From the NCBI RefSeq assembly GCF_014654675.1, contig NZ_BNBC01000025.1, positions 1-64,000 of the forward strand: DNA of 64,000 nt, written 5' to 3'. Made by a program: the position numbers and the translations under genes. The notes beneath the pieces are model-generated. The model ran no database searches. It was not told where the DNA came from and worked only from the letters and a program-made list of their open reading frames with translations. This document shows, one piece after another, positions 34,880-43,128 of the stretch (the first letter of the stretch is position 1; the number at the start of each line of letters is the position of its first letter). This DNA comes from Streptomyces spiralis (GTDB taxonomy: Bacteria > Actinomycetota > Actinomycetes > Streptomycetales > Streptomycetaceae).

Positions 34880-34967
34880 CGAACCGAACATGAGGGGCGG
34901 CTCCGGCCGCCCCTCACGCACAGCCGCGGGCAGCCACCCCGCACGCGCGCATGCGGCCCGTGCGGGG

Positions 34968-34973
34968 CAGAAT
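34968..34973 (+). promoter_or_regulatory. -10-like CAGAAT for leaderless DUF2752 gene
   Basis: CAGAAT ends 7 nt before GTG 34981. Confidence 0.45.
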
Positions 34974-34980
34974 GCGGGGT

Positions 34981-35475
34981 GTGAACGCCGACAGTCGCAG
35001 GGGGACGTACGGCCGCGCGGTCGTACCCGGTCCGAGGCGTGCGTACGAGGACCCGCCGGCACCGCCGATGCACGCCGCCGCCGTCCTGGGACGGCTGGCC
35101 GTCCCCGCCGCCGTGCTGGCCGCCGTCGCCGGCGCCTTCGCGTACGTGGGTGCGGTGGATCCCAACGAGTCCGGCCACTACCCCGTCTGCCCGCTGCTGC
35201 GCTACACCGGCCTGTACTGCCCAGGCTGCGGCGGCCTGCGCAGCGCGCACGCCTTCGTCCACGGCGACCTCCTCACCGCCCTGCACGACAACGCCCTGGC
35301 CGTCGCGGGCTATCTGGTCTTCGCCGTGGTGTGGATCGCGTGGGCGGTCGGCGCGGCGCGCGGCCGGCCGCCGCGGATCGGGCTCGGCCCCGCGTACCTG
35401 TGGAGCCTGGGCGCGCTGCTCGTCGCCTTCACCGTTGTCCGGAACCTGCCCTTCGGTGGCCTGCTCCACCCTTGA
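34981..35475 (+). CDS. DUF2752 membrane protein
   Basis: A 164-aa protein. The family signature is CPLLRYTGLYCPGCGGLRS followed by HGDLLTALHDN, placed between the first hydrophobic segment (about residues 35-55) and the next two (about 95-120 and 130-150). The Cys-rich stretch could bind a metal or form a disulfide. Its role is unknown. GTG 34981 follows CAGAAT by 7 nt with no ribosome site. It precedes trpC by 187 bp. Confidence 0.82.
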   Translation: MNADSRRGTYGRAVVPGPRRAYEDPPAPPMHAAAVLGRLAVPAAVLAAVAGAFAYVGAVDPNESGHYPVCPLLRYTGLYCPGCGGLRSAHAFVHGDLLTALHDNALAVAGYLVFAVVWIAWAVGAARGRPPRIGLGPAYLWSLGALLVAFTVVRNLPFGGLLHP

Positions 35476-35543
35476 TCGGCCGGCGTATGTCCAGGTAGTG
35501 GGACCGCCGTCCTCCGGATGCGAGGCCTTCGCCCTCCTCCGGA

Positions 35544-35549
35544 TACCAT
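35544..35549 (+). promoter_or_regulatory. Possible -10 TACCAT for a trpC leader transcript
   Basis: TACCAT at 35544-35549 would give a leader of about 105 nt before trpC. The leader holds the direct repeat CCGCTCGATCCGC at about 35573 and 35617. No Trp-rich leader peptide or T-box specifier was seen, so attenuation is not supported. Confidence 0.3.
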
Positions 35550-35662
35550 CGCAGTGACCGCCGGTTTCCGACCCGCTCGATCCGCCCGATCCGCGTGACG
35601 CGGGCCGCCGGGGGCCGCTCGATCCGCTGGAACATCACACCGTCTGGAAGGGGGCCGCTCGC

Positions 35663-36472
35663 GTGAGTGTGCTCGACGAGATCATCGACGGAGTCCGTGC
35701 CGACCTTTCGGAGCGGCAGGCGCGCGTCAGCCTCGACGAGCTCAAGGAGCGCGCGGCGAAGGCTCCGGCCGCCAAGGACGGAGTGGCCGCGCTCAAGGGC
35801 GACGGCGTCAAGGTGATCTGCGAGGTCAAGCGCTCCAGCCCGTCCAAGGGCGCCCTCGCCGCGATCGCCGACCCGGCCGGGCTCGCCGCGGACTACGAGG
35901 CGGGCGGCGCGGCCGTCATCTCGGTGCTGACCGAGCAGCGGCGCTTCGGAGGCTCGCTGGCCGACCTGGAGGCGGTCCGCGCCCACGTGGACATCCCGAT
36001 CCTGCGCAAGGACTTCATCGTCACGTCGTACCAGCTGTGGGAGGCCCGGGCCTACGGCGCCGACCTCGCCCTGCTGATCGTCGCCGCCCTCGACCAGCCG
36101 GCCCTGGAGTCGCTGATCGAGCGCGCTGTGTCCATCGGACTCACCCCGCTCGTGGAGGTCCACGACGAGGACGAGGCGGAGCGCGCGGTCGACGCGGGCG
36201 CCAAGGTCATCGGCGTCAACGCGCGCAACCTCAGGACGCTCGAGGTCGACCGCGACACGTTCGAGCGGGTGGCCCCGGAGATCCCCGACGGCATCGTCAA
36301 GGTCGCCGAGTCCGGCGTCCGCGGCCCGCACGACCTGATCGCCTACGCCAACGCCGGAGCCGACGCCGTCCTGGTGGGCGAGTCGCTCGTCACCGGCCGC
36401 GACCCGAAGACGGCGGTCGCCGACCTGGTGGCCGCCGGAGCCCACCCGGCGCTGCGCCACGGCCGGAGCTGA
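35663..36472 (+). CDS. trpC: Indole-3-glycerol phosphate synthase
   Basis: TIM-barrel enzyme of 269 aa that closes the indole ring. Motifs: VICEVKRSSPSKG, PILRKDFIV, LIVAAL, GLTPLVEVHDEDE, VIGVNARNL and VKVAESGV, with the catalytic Lys in KRSSPS and KDF. It is not fused to TrpF, consistent with PriA covering that step. GTG 35663 has GGAAGGGGG upstream. It heads trpC-trpM-trpB-trpA. Confidence 0.96.
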   Translation: MSVLDEIIDGVRADLSERQARVSLDELKERAAKAPAAKDGVAALKGDGVKVICEVKRSSPSKGALAAIADPAGLAADYEAGGAAVISVLTEQRRFGGSLADLEAVRAHVDIPILRKDFIVTSYQLWEARAYGADLALLIVAALDQPALESLIERAVSIGLTPLVEVHDEDEAERAVDAGAKVIGVNARNLRTLEVDRDTFERVAPEIPDGIVKVAESGVRGPHDLIAYANAGADAVLVGESLVTGRDPKTAVADLVAAGAHPALRHGRS

Positions 36473-36480
36473 GAAGCCGG

Positions 36481-36486
36481 TAGGGT
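36481..36486 (+). promoter_or_regulatory. -10 element TAGGGT for leaderless trpM
   Basis: TAGGGT lies 7 nt before ATG 36494 and just after the trpC stop, so trpM-trpBA may have its own promoter. Confidence 0.5.
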
Positions 36487-36493
36487 GACGCCG

Positions 36494-36718
36494 ATGACTC
36501 TCACCGTGACGACCGTGGACCGGCACGCCCGCCTCGCGCGCGGCTGCCGCCCGAGGGGCTGCCGTGCCCCCGCGAGGCGTGTCCACGGCCGTCGCGTGCG
36601 CTACGTCATCGGTGACGAACCCGGCCAGGTGAACGGCCGTCGATGGCAGCGCCCCTCCGGGGGCGCGGGGCTGCGTCCGACGCGCGGCCACCGCCGCGCG
36701 GGCGTGAGCGACCACTGA
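36494..36718 (+). CDS. trpM: TrpM-like small protein between trpC and trpB
   Basis: A 74-aa, Arg-rich, soluble protein that begins MTLTVTTVDRHARLARGC. Its place between trpC and trpB matches trpM (earlier trpX) of S. coelicolor, reported to modulate tryptophan synthesis and development. I identify it by position and general character, not by alignment. ATG 36494 is chosen because TAGGGT ends 7 nt upstream; a GTG at 36485 overlaps that hexamer. The frame holds one Trp codon, so it is not an obvious attenuator peptide. The Arg-rich, low-complexity second half makes its length less certain. Confidence 0.6.
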   Translation: MTLTVTTVDRHARLARGCRPRGCRAPARRVHGRRVRYVIGDEPGQVNGRRWQRPSGGAGLRPTRGHRRAGVSDH

Positions 36719-36797
36719 CGGCCCGCGGCTGACGGACCCATCCCCGCCCCCACGGCGAACAGTGTCTTTCCGCACACACTCACCGTGAGGTTCTGGC

Positions 36798-38081
36798 ATG
36801 CCCAGCGATTTCTTCTTCCCTGACCCGGAAGGTCAGGTCCCCGGCGCCGACGGCTACTTCGGCGCATACGGCGGCAAGTACATCCCGGAGGCGCTCGTCG
36901 CCGCCGTGGACGAGGTCGCCGTCGAGTACGACAAGGCCAAGAGCGACCCGGCCTTCGCCCGCGAGCTGGACGACCTGCTCGTCAACTACACCGGCCGGCC
37001 CAGCGCCCTCACCGAGGTGCCGCGGTTCGCCGAGCACGCCGGTGGCGCCCGCGTGTTCCTCAAGCGCGAGGACCTCAACCACACCGGCTCCCACAAGATC
37101 AACAACGTCCTGGGCCAGGCCCTGCTCACCAGGCGCATGGGCAAGACCCGGGTGATCGCCGAGACCGGCGCCGGCCAGCACGGCGTCGCGACCGCCACCG
37201 CGTGCGCGCTGTTCGGCCTCGAGTGCACGATCTACATGGGCGAGATCGACACCGAGCGGCAGGCCCTGAACGTGGCCCGCATGCGCATGCTCGGCGCCGA
37301 GGTCGTCGCCGTGAAGTCCGGCAGCCGCACGCTGAAGGACGCCATCAACGAGGCCTTCCGCGACTGGGTCGCCAACGTCGACCACACCCACTACCTGTTC
37401 GGCACCGTCGCCGGGCCGCACCCCTTCCCGGCCATGGTCCGCGACTTCCACCGGGTCATCGGCGTCGAGGCCCGCCGCCAGCTCCTCGAGCGCGCCGGGC
37501 GCCTGCCCGACGCCGCGATCGCCTGCGTCGGCGGCGGCTCCAACGCCATCGGCCTCTTCCACGCCTTCATCCCCGACGAGGGGGTCCGGCTCATCGGCTG
37601 CGAGCCGGCCGGCCACGGCATCGACACCGGCGAGCACGCGGCCACCCTGACCGCCGGCGAGCCCGGCATCCTGCACGGCTCCCGCTCCTACGTCCTCCAG
37701 GACGACGAGGGCCAGATCACCGAGCCGTACTCCATCTCGGCCGGCCTGGACTACCCGGGCATCGGCCCCGAGCACTCCTACCTCAAGGACTCCGGCCGCG
37801 GCGAGTACCGCGCGGTCACGGACGACGCCGCGATGCAGGCCCTGCGCCTGCTGTCGCGCACCGAGGGCATCATCCCGGCGATCGAGAGCGCCCACGCCCT
37901 GGCCGGCGCCCTGGAGGTGGGCCGGGAACTCGGCCCGGACGGGTTGATCGTCGTCAACCTCTCCGGTCGCGGCGACAAGGACATGGACACCGCCGCCCGC
38001 TACTTCGGCCTGTACGACACCGACGCCGAGGTGGCCGCCGACGAAGCCGACACCGCCGAGATCGAGGGGGACGCCAAGTGA
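36798..38081 (+). CDS. trpB: Tryptophan synthase beta subunit
   Basis: PLP enzyme of 427 aa that joins indole and serine. It contains GGKYIPEAL, the PLP lysine Lys100 in NHTGSHKINN, AETGAGQHGVA, CVGGGSNAIG and VNLSGRGDKDMDT. The C-terminal 20 residues are an acidic extension. ATG 36798 has GTGAGG upstream. Its stop overlaps the trpA start (GTGA), so the two subunits are translated together. Confidence 0.97.
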   Translation: MPSDFFFPDPEGQVPGADGYFGAYGGKYIPEALVAAVDEVAVEYDKAKSDPAFARELDDLLVNYTGRPSALTEVPRFAEHAGGARVFLKREDLNHTGSHKINNVLGQALLTRRMGKTRVIAETGAGQHGVATATACALFGLECTIYMGEIDTERQALNVARMRMLGAEVVAVKSGSRTLKDAINEAFRDWVANVDHTHYLFGTVAGPHPFPAMVRDFHRVIGVEARRQLLERAGRLPDAAIACVGGGSNAIGLFHAFIPDEGVRLIGCEPAGHGIDTGEHAATLTAGEPGILHGSRSYVLQDDEGQITEPYSISAGLDYPGIGPEHSYLKDSGRGEYRAVTDDAAMQALRLLSRTEGIIPAIESAHALAGALEVGRELGPDGLIVVNLSGRGDKDMDTAARYFGLYDTDAEVAADEADTAEIEGDAK

Positions 38082-38896
38082 GCGGGAACATCCGACTGCT
38101 GAACGACACCCTCGCCGGCGCGAAGGCGGAGGGCCGGTCCGCGCTCATCGCCTACCTGCCCGCGGGCTTCCCGACGGTGGACGGCGGCATCGAGGCGATC
38201 AAGGCCGTCTTCGACGGCGGCGCCGACGTCGTCGAGGTCGGGCTGCCGCACAGCGACCCCGTCCTGGACGGGCCGGTCATCCAGACCGCCGACGACATCG
38301 CCCTGCGCGGCGGCGTCAGGATCGCGGACGTCATGCGCACGGTCCGCGAGGCCCACGAGGCCACCGGCAAGCCGGTGCTGGTCATGACGTACTGGAACCC
38401 CATCGACCGCTACGGCGTCGAGCGGTTCACGGCCGAGCTCGCCGAGGCGGGCGGCGCCGGGTGCATCCTGCCGGACCTGCCGGTCCAGGAGTCCGCCCTG
38501 TGGCGGGAGCATGCCGACAAGCACGGCCTGGCGACGGTCTTCGTCGTCGCCCCGAGCAGCAAGGACGAGCGGCTGGCCGAGATCACCGGGGTGGGCTCCG
38601 GCTTCGTCTACGCCGCCTCGCTGATGGGTGTCACCGGCACCCGCGAGTCGGTCGGCGCGCAGGCCGAGGACCTGGTGCGGCGCACCCGCGCCACCGGCAC
38701 CGCCCTGCCCGTCTGCGTCGGCCTCGGTGTCTCAGACCGCGCCCAGGCCGCCGAGGTCGCGGGCTTCGCCGACGGCGTGATCGTCGGCTCGGCGTTCGTC
38801 AAGCGGATGCTGGACGCCCCGGACCACGCGGCCGGCGTCGCGGCCGTCCGGGACCTCGCGGGCGAACTGGCGCGCGGGGTGCGCGGACAGGCGTAG
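38078..38896 (+). CDS. trpA: Tryptophan synthase alpha subunit
   Basis: TIM-barrel lyase of 272 aa that cleaves indole-3-glycerol phosphate. The catalytic acids are Glu53 in VVEVGLPHSDP and Asp64 in VLDGP; YLPAGFPTVDGG, LPDLPVQES and GSAFVKRM match the family. GTG 38078 overlaps the trpB stop. It ends the trp cluster; a hairpin lies 115 bp downstream. Confidence 0.97.
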   Translation: MSGNIRLLNDTLAGAKAEGRSALIAYLPAGFPTVDGGIEAIKAVFDGGADVVEVGLPHSDPVLDGPVIQTADDIALRGGVRIADVMRTVREAHEATGKPVLVMTYWNPIDRYGVERFTAELAEAGGAGCILPDLPVQESALWREHADKHGLATVFVVAPSSKDERLAEITGVGSGFVYAASLMGVTGTRESVGAQAEDLVRRTRATGTALPVCVGLGVSDRAQAAEVAGFADGVIVGSAFVKRMLDAPDHAAGVAAVRDLAGELARGVRGQA

Positions 38897-39011
38897 TGAT
38901 GCGGGAGCGGTCGGGCGTCGTGCCGGCCGCGAGGGGCGGTGGCCGCCGCGCCACGAGAGGGCCGCGGCGGTCACTTCGAAGCACATGATCACCCGAACGG
39001 GTGGACCTGGG

Positions 39012-39040
39012 ACCGGGGAGGCGCAATGCGCCTCCCCGGT
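39012..39040 (+). terminator. Hairpin downstream of trpA
   Basis: A perfect 13-bp stem (ACCGGGGAGGCGC and complement) with a 3-nt loop. It ends only 13 nt before GTG 39054 of the next gene, so it could also mask that gene's start region. Confidence 0.75.
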
Positions 39041-39053
39041 TCGTTCTGGTGGT

Positions 39054-39827
39054 GTGAGCAACAAGAACGATGAGGGAAGGCGCACCGCCCGCCAGCGGCT
39101 GGCGGTCGAGCGTGAGAAGCAGAAGGCCTCGGAGCGGCGGCGGCGCACGCTGATCGTGGCCGTCAGCGTGGTCTGCGTGCTGGGCCTGGCGACGGTGATC
39201 GGCGTGCTCGCGGCGAACTCCGGCAAGAAGAAGGGCGCCAGTACCGGCCCGGTCGTGGCGCCCTCGGGGGCGCAGGGCAAGGACGCCCTCGCGATCCCGG
39301 TCGGCAAGGACGGCGCCAGGTCGACGCTCACGGTGTGGGAGGACTTCCGCTGCCCGGCCTGCCAGGCCTTCGAGGCGGCGTACCGCCCGACGATCCACCA
39401 GCTGACCGACGCCGGCAAGCTCAGAGCCGAGTACCACATCGTCCGGCTGATCGACGGCAATCTCGGCGGCACCGGCTCGCTTCGCGCGGGCAACGCCGCG
39501 GCCTGTGCCCAGGACGCCGGAAAGTTCCGCGACTACCACGACGTGCTGTTCGAGAACCAGCCCAAGGAGACCGACGACGCCTACGCGAACAACGACAAGC
39601 TGATCGCGCTGTCGGGCAAGGTGAGCGGCCTGGACACGCCGGCCTTCACCCAGTGTGTGAAGAAGGGCACGCACGACAGCTGGGTCGACAAGTCCCACAA
39701 GGCGTTCCAGGCCCGCGGCTTCTCGGGCACCCCGACCGTGCTGCTGAACGGCAAGAACATCGCCCAGGACCGCACCATGACCCCCGCGAAACTGAAGCAG
39801 ATGGTGGAATCGGCCGCCAAGGGCTGA
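39054..39827 (+). CDS. Membrane-anchored DsbA/thioredoxin-like oxidoreductase, second copy
   Basis: A 257-aa paralogue of the protein at 6061-6873. It has the same basic N-terminus (residues 1-31), one membrane helix (about 32-53) and an external thioredoxin-like domain with Cys100-Pro-Ala-Cys103 in WEDFRCPACQAFE and GFSGTPTVLLNG at the cis-proline position. It differs by extra cysteines (AAACAQDAG, FTQCVKKG). GTG 39054 is the only start before the basic segment; there is no clear ribosome site because a hairpin fills the space. It lies between trpA and lgt. Confidence 0.85.
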   Translation: MSNKNDEGRRTARQRLAVEREKQKASERRRRTLIVAVSVVCVLGLATVIGVLAANSGKKKGASTGPVVAPSGAQGKDALAIPVGKDGARSTLTVWEDFRCPACQAFEAAYRPTIHQLTDAGKLRAEYHIVRLIDGNLGGTGSLRAGNAAACAQDAGKFRDYHDVLFENQPKETDDAYANNDKLIALSGKVSGLDTPAFTQCVKKGTHDSWVDKSHKAFQARGFSGTPTVLLNGKNIAQDRTMTPAKLKQMVESAAKG

Positions 39828-39908
39828 CCGCCTGGTGACGCCCTGGAGCGGGCCGCCCGTTATGGACCCGTGTCCGGGCGGCCCCACGTGGCTCCGCTCC
39901 GGCTGCGG

Positions 39909-39914
39909 TAGCGT
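39909..39914 (+). promoter_or_regulatory. -10-like TAGCGT upstream of lgt
   Basis: TAGCGT ends 10 nt before ATG 39925, slightly farther than the leaderless pattern seen at other genes here, so a very short leader is possible. Confidence 0.35.
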
Positions 39915-39924
39915 CGACCTTGCC

Positions 39925-40953
39925 ATGGAACTTGCCTACATTCCCAGCCCGTCGCGCGGTGTGCTGTACCTCGGACCGATTCCGCTGCGCGGCTATGCGT
40001 TCTGCATCATCATCGGCGTCTTCGTCGCCGTCTGGCTCGGCAACAAGCGCTGGATCGCCCGCGGCGGACGGGCCGGCACGGTGGCGGACATCGCCATCTG
40101 GGCCGTGCCGTTCGGCCTGGTCGGCGGCCGGCTCTACCACGTGATCACGGACTACGAGCTGTACTTCAGCGCGGGCCGTGACTGGGTGGACGCCTTCAAG
40201 GTGTGGGAGGGCGGCCTCGGTATCTGGGGTGCGATCACGCTCGGCGCGCTGGGCGCGTGGATCGGCGCCCGGCGCCGGGGCGTCCCGATGCCCGCCTACG
40301 CCGACGCCGTCGCGCCCGGTATCGCCTTCGCGCAGGCGATCGGCCGCTGGGGCAACTGGTTCAACCAGGAGCTGTACGGGCGCGAGACGCACGTTCCCTG
40401 GGCGCTGCACATCACCTCCTCGGCCGACGGCCGGATGCCGGGGTACTACCACCCGACGTTCCTGTACGAGTCCCTGTGGTGCGTCGGCGTCGCCCTGCTG
40501 GTCATCTGGGCCGACCGCCGCTTCACGCTGGGCCACGGCCGGGCGTTCGCGCTGTACGTCGCCGCGTACTGCGTGGGCCGCGGCTGGATCGAGTACATGC
40601 GCGTCGACGACGCCCACCACATCCTCGGTCTCCGTCTGAACGACTGGACCGCGATGATCGTGTTCCTGCTCGCGGTGACCTACATCGTGGTGTCGGCGAA
40701 GAAGCGGCCGGGCCGGGAGACCGAGGTCGAGCCGGGCCTGTCCGCCGCGGGCGAGGGAACCGAGGCACCGGCCGCCACGGACACGGACGCGAAGGCCGCC
40801 GGCCCGGACAGCCCGGACAGCTCCGACGCGAAGACGGCCGCCGACACGGAGGACCAGGCCAAGGACGAGGTGCCGCAGGACGAGGACCCCGGGAACGCCG
40901 GGTCCGAGGACGCCGCCGTCAAGGACGGGGCCGGGTCGGCCAAGAAGGGCTGA
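39925..40953 (+). CDS. lgt: Prolipoprotein diacylglyceryl transferase
   Basis: Integral membrane enzyme of 342 aa that adds diacylglycerol to the lipobox Cys of prelipoproteins. It shows SPSRGVLYLGPIPLRGYA at the start, GGRLYHV, the Lgt signature GRWGNWFNQELYG, PTFLYESLW and GRGWIEYMRVD, with seven hydrophobic segments to about residue 255. The last 75 residues are an Asp/Glu/Ala-rich tail (DSPDSSDAKTAADTEDQAKDE), absent in shorter Lgt proteins and probably disordered. ATG 39925 precedes the canonical N-terminus. An imperfect hairpin follows. Confidence 0.95.
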   Translation: MELAYIPSPSRGVLYLGPIPLRGYAFCIIIGVFVAVWLGNKRWIARGGRAGTVADIAIWAVPFGLVGGRLYHVITDYELYFSAGRDWVDAFKVWEGGLGIWGAITLGALGAWIGARRRGVPMPAYADAVAPGIAFAQAIGRWGNWFNQELYGRETHVPWALHITSSADGRMPGYYHPTFLYESLWCVGVALLVIWADRRFTLGHGRAFALYVAAYCVGRGWIEYMRVDDAHHILGLRLNDWTAMIVFLLAVTYIVVSAKKRPGRETEVEPGLSAAGEGTEAPAATDTDAKAAGPDSPDSSDAKTAADTEDQAKDEVPQDEDPGNAGSEDAAVKDGAGSAKKG

Positions 40954-40980
40954 CGCCGGCCGCACGGCCGTACGCGCACG

Positions 40981-41009
40981 AGGGCGCTCCCGGGATCCGG
41001 GGGCGCCCT
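40981..41009. terminator. Hairpin between convergent lgt and citE-like genes
   Basis: A 13-bp stem with one G-T mismatch (AGGGCGCTCCCGG / CCGGGGGCGCCCT) and a 3-nt loop separates the two convergent genes. Confidence 0.75.
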
Positions 41010-41050
41010 TCAGGTCATGCGGACGTCACGGACGTCGCCGTGCGGCGCCC

Positions 41051-41917
41051 TCAGCATCGGCGGGCCAGCGCCAGCGTCCGGCGCGCCGCCGCCACCACCG
41101 CCGCGTCGACGAAGCGCCCGTCGGCGAGCGCCTGCGCACCCTGGTCCACGGTGGCCGCCTTGACGATCGTCTCGGCCTCCTCCAGTTCCCGGTCGGTCGG
41201 CAGATAGGCGCGCTCGATGATCGGCAGCTGGCGGGGGTGGATGGCCGCGCGGCCCAGGAAACCCAGGGCGCGGCCGTGGGCGCAGGAGGCCGCGAGCCCC
41301 TCCAGGTCCCGGATGTCGGGGTGGACGGACTGGGCGGGCGGGGCGAGACCGGCCGCGCGGGCGGCGACGACGATCCGGGCCCGGCACCAGTCGAGGCCCC
41401 CGTCCTGCCGTACCCCGAGATCGGCCCGCAGATCCGCCTCACCCAGCGAGACACCCCGCAGGGACGGATGCGCGCGGGCGATGGCGTAGGCGTGCTCGAT
41501 GGCCAGGGCGCTCTCCAGCAGGGCGTACAGCGGCGGCCCCGAGCCGCGGGAGGCCGCGGAGCGCCCCGCGGCCCCCGCCCGCTCCGTCCGCCGCGCGACC
41601 CGCACCACCTGCCGCGCCGACGTCACCTTCGGCAGCCGCAGCCCGGCCAGCCCCGGCCGGGACGCCACCGCGTCCAGGTCGGCGTCGGCGAGCGGCCCGT
41701 CGACCGCGTTGACGCGCACATGGACCGGGACCGGCGGCGGCTCGGAGAGCAGTTCGGCGGTGGCGGCGCGGGCGTACGCCTTGCGGTGCGGGTCGACCGC
41801 GTCCTCCAGGTCGATCACCACCACGTCGGCGCCCGAGGCCAGGGCCTTGCCGACCACGTGGGGGCGGTCACCGGGGGCGTAGAGCCAGGTGAGCGGGAAG
41901 TGGGCGGTGGCCGTCAC
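41051..41917 (-). CDS. HpcH/HpaI aldolase / citrate lyase beta-like (CitE) protein
   Basis: A TIM-barrel lyase of 288 aa. CitE-family marks: LYAPGDRPHVVGKAL at the start, VVVIDLEDAVDPHRKAYAR with the Mg-binding acids, RVNAVDG, LRLPKV, LLESALAIEHAYAIARA, and GRAAIHPRQLPIIE. No other citrate lyase subunit is nearby, so it probably cleaves or forms another acyl-CoA (beta-methylmalyl-, citramalyl- or similar); the adjacent CoA transferase supports this. GTG 41917 overlaps the CoA transferase stop by 4 nt. Last gene of a minus-strand operon. Confidence 0.85.
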   Translation of the reverse strand: MTATAHFPLTWLYAPGDRPHVVGKALASGADVVVIDLEDAVDPHRKAYARAATAELLSEPPPVPVHVRVNAVDGPLADADLDAVASRPGLAGLRLPKVTSARQVVRVARRTERAGAAGRSAASRGSGPPLYALLESALAIEHAYAIARAHPSLRGVSLGEADLRADLGVRQDGGLDWCRARIVVAARAAGLAPPAQSVHPDIRDLEGLAASCAHGRALGFLGRAAIHPRQLPIIERAYLPTDRELEEAETIVKAATVDQGAQALADGRFVDAAVVAAARRTLALARRC

Positions 41918-43128
41918 AGCGCGCCCTCCGCGCGCAGCGCGGCCAGCTCCTTCGGGGTGAGGCCCAGCTCGGTCAGCACCTCGTCCGTGTCCGCGCCGTG
42001 CGGGCGGCCCGCCCAGCGGATCGCGCCCGGGGTCGCGGAGAGCCGGAAGAGGACGTTCTGCATGCGCAGCCGTCCCAGCTCCGGGTCGTACAGCGTGGCG
42101 AAGGTGCCGAGGGCCTGGTACTGCGGGTCCGCCAGCACGTCCCGTACGTCCTGGACCGGCGCGATCGCCGCCTGGGCCTTCTCGAAGGCGGCCAGCACCT
42201 CCGTGCGGGTGTGCCGGGCGATCCAGTCGCCGACCGCCTCGTCCAGGACGTCGGCGTGGGCGGCCCGTCCGGTGCCGGTCGCGAACCACGGTTCGTCGGT
42301 CAGCTCCGGGCGGCCCACCAGGCGCATCACCCGTTCGGCGACCGACTGCGCGGAGGCGGACACGGCGACCCAGGTGCCGTCGCAGGTCCGGTAGGTGTTG
42401 CGCGGGGCGTTGTTCTCGGTGCGGTTGCCGGTGCGGGGCTGGACGTAGCCGAGCTGGTCGTACCAGAGGGGCTGGGGGCCGAGGGCGGTCAGGATCGGCT
42501 CGATGATCGCCAAGTCGACGATCTGGCCGGCGCCGGTGCGCTCCCGCGCCGCCAGCGCGGTCATCACCGCGTACGCCGTGGCCAGGCCCGCGATGGAGTC
42601 GGCGAGCCCGAACGGCGGGAGCGTCGGCGGCGCGTCCGGCTCGCCGGTGATCGCGGCGAACCCGCTCATCGCCTCGGCCAGGGTGCCGAAGCCGGGCCGG
42701 GACGCGTACGGGCCGAACTGGCCGAAGGCGGTGACCCGGGCGAGGACCAGGCGCGGGTTGGCCGCCGACAGCTCCGGCCAGCCCAGCTCCCACTTCTCCA
42801 GGGTGCCGGGGCGGAAGTTCTCCACGATCACGTCGGCGCCGGCGGCCAGCCGCAGCAGGGTGGCGCGGCCGCCGGGCGTGGACAGGTTCAGGGTGATGGT
42901 GCGCTTGTTGCGGCCCAGCAGCTTCCACCACAGGCCGACGCCGTTCTTCGCCGGGCCGTGGCCGCGGGCCGGGTCGGGCTTGGCGGGGTGTTCGACCTTG
43001 ATGACCTCGGCGCCGAAGTCGCCGAGCATGGTGGCGGCGATCGGCCCGGCGAAGAGGGTGGCGAGGTCCAGGACGCGCAGACCGGCGAGCGGCGCCGGTG
43101 CCTCCGGCTCGGGTGTGTGCGGCGTCAT
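41914..43128 (-). CDS. CaiB/BaiF-type (class III) CoA transferase
   Basis: A 404-aa enzyme that moves CoA between carboxylic acids. Motifs: LRVLDLATLFAGPIAATMLGDFGAEVIKVE, GLWWKLLGRNKRTITLNL, NFRPGTLEKW and the catalytic Asp177 in FGLADSIAG. Substrates are unknown. ATG 43128 overlaps the stop of the upstream ADP-ribosylglycohydrolase gene (ATGA), and its stop overlaps the CitE start (GTGA), so the three are tightly coupled. A CoA transferase plus CitE-like lyase pair suggests catabolism of a dicarboxylic or hydroxy acid. Confidence 0.88.
   Translation of the reverse strand: MTPHTPEPEAPAPLAGLRVLDLATLFAGPIAATMLGDFGAEVIKVEHPAKPDPARGHGPAKNGVGLWWKLLGRNKRTITLNLSTPGGRATLLRLAAGADVIVENFRPGTLEKWELGWPELSAANPRLVLARVTAFGQFGPYASRPGFGTLAEAMSGFAAITGEPDAPPTLPPFGLADSIAGLATAYAVMTALAARERTGAGQIVDLAIIEPILTALGPQPLWYDQLGYVQPRTGNRTENNAPRNTYRTCDGTWVAVSASAQSVAERVMRLVGRPELTDEPWFATGTGRAAHADVLDEAVGDWIARHTRTEVLAAFEKAQAAIAPVQDVRDVLADPQYQALGTFATLYDPELGRLRMQNVLFRLSATPGAIRWAGRPHGADTDEVLTELGLTPKELAALRAEGAL

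Noticed and set aside
35544..35662. A Trp attenuator or T-box before trpC
   Set aside because: No Trp-rich leader peptide, no T-box sequence and no clear alternative hairpins were seen.
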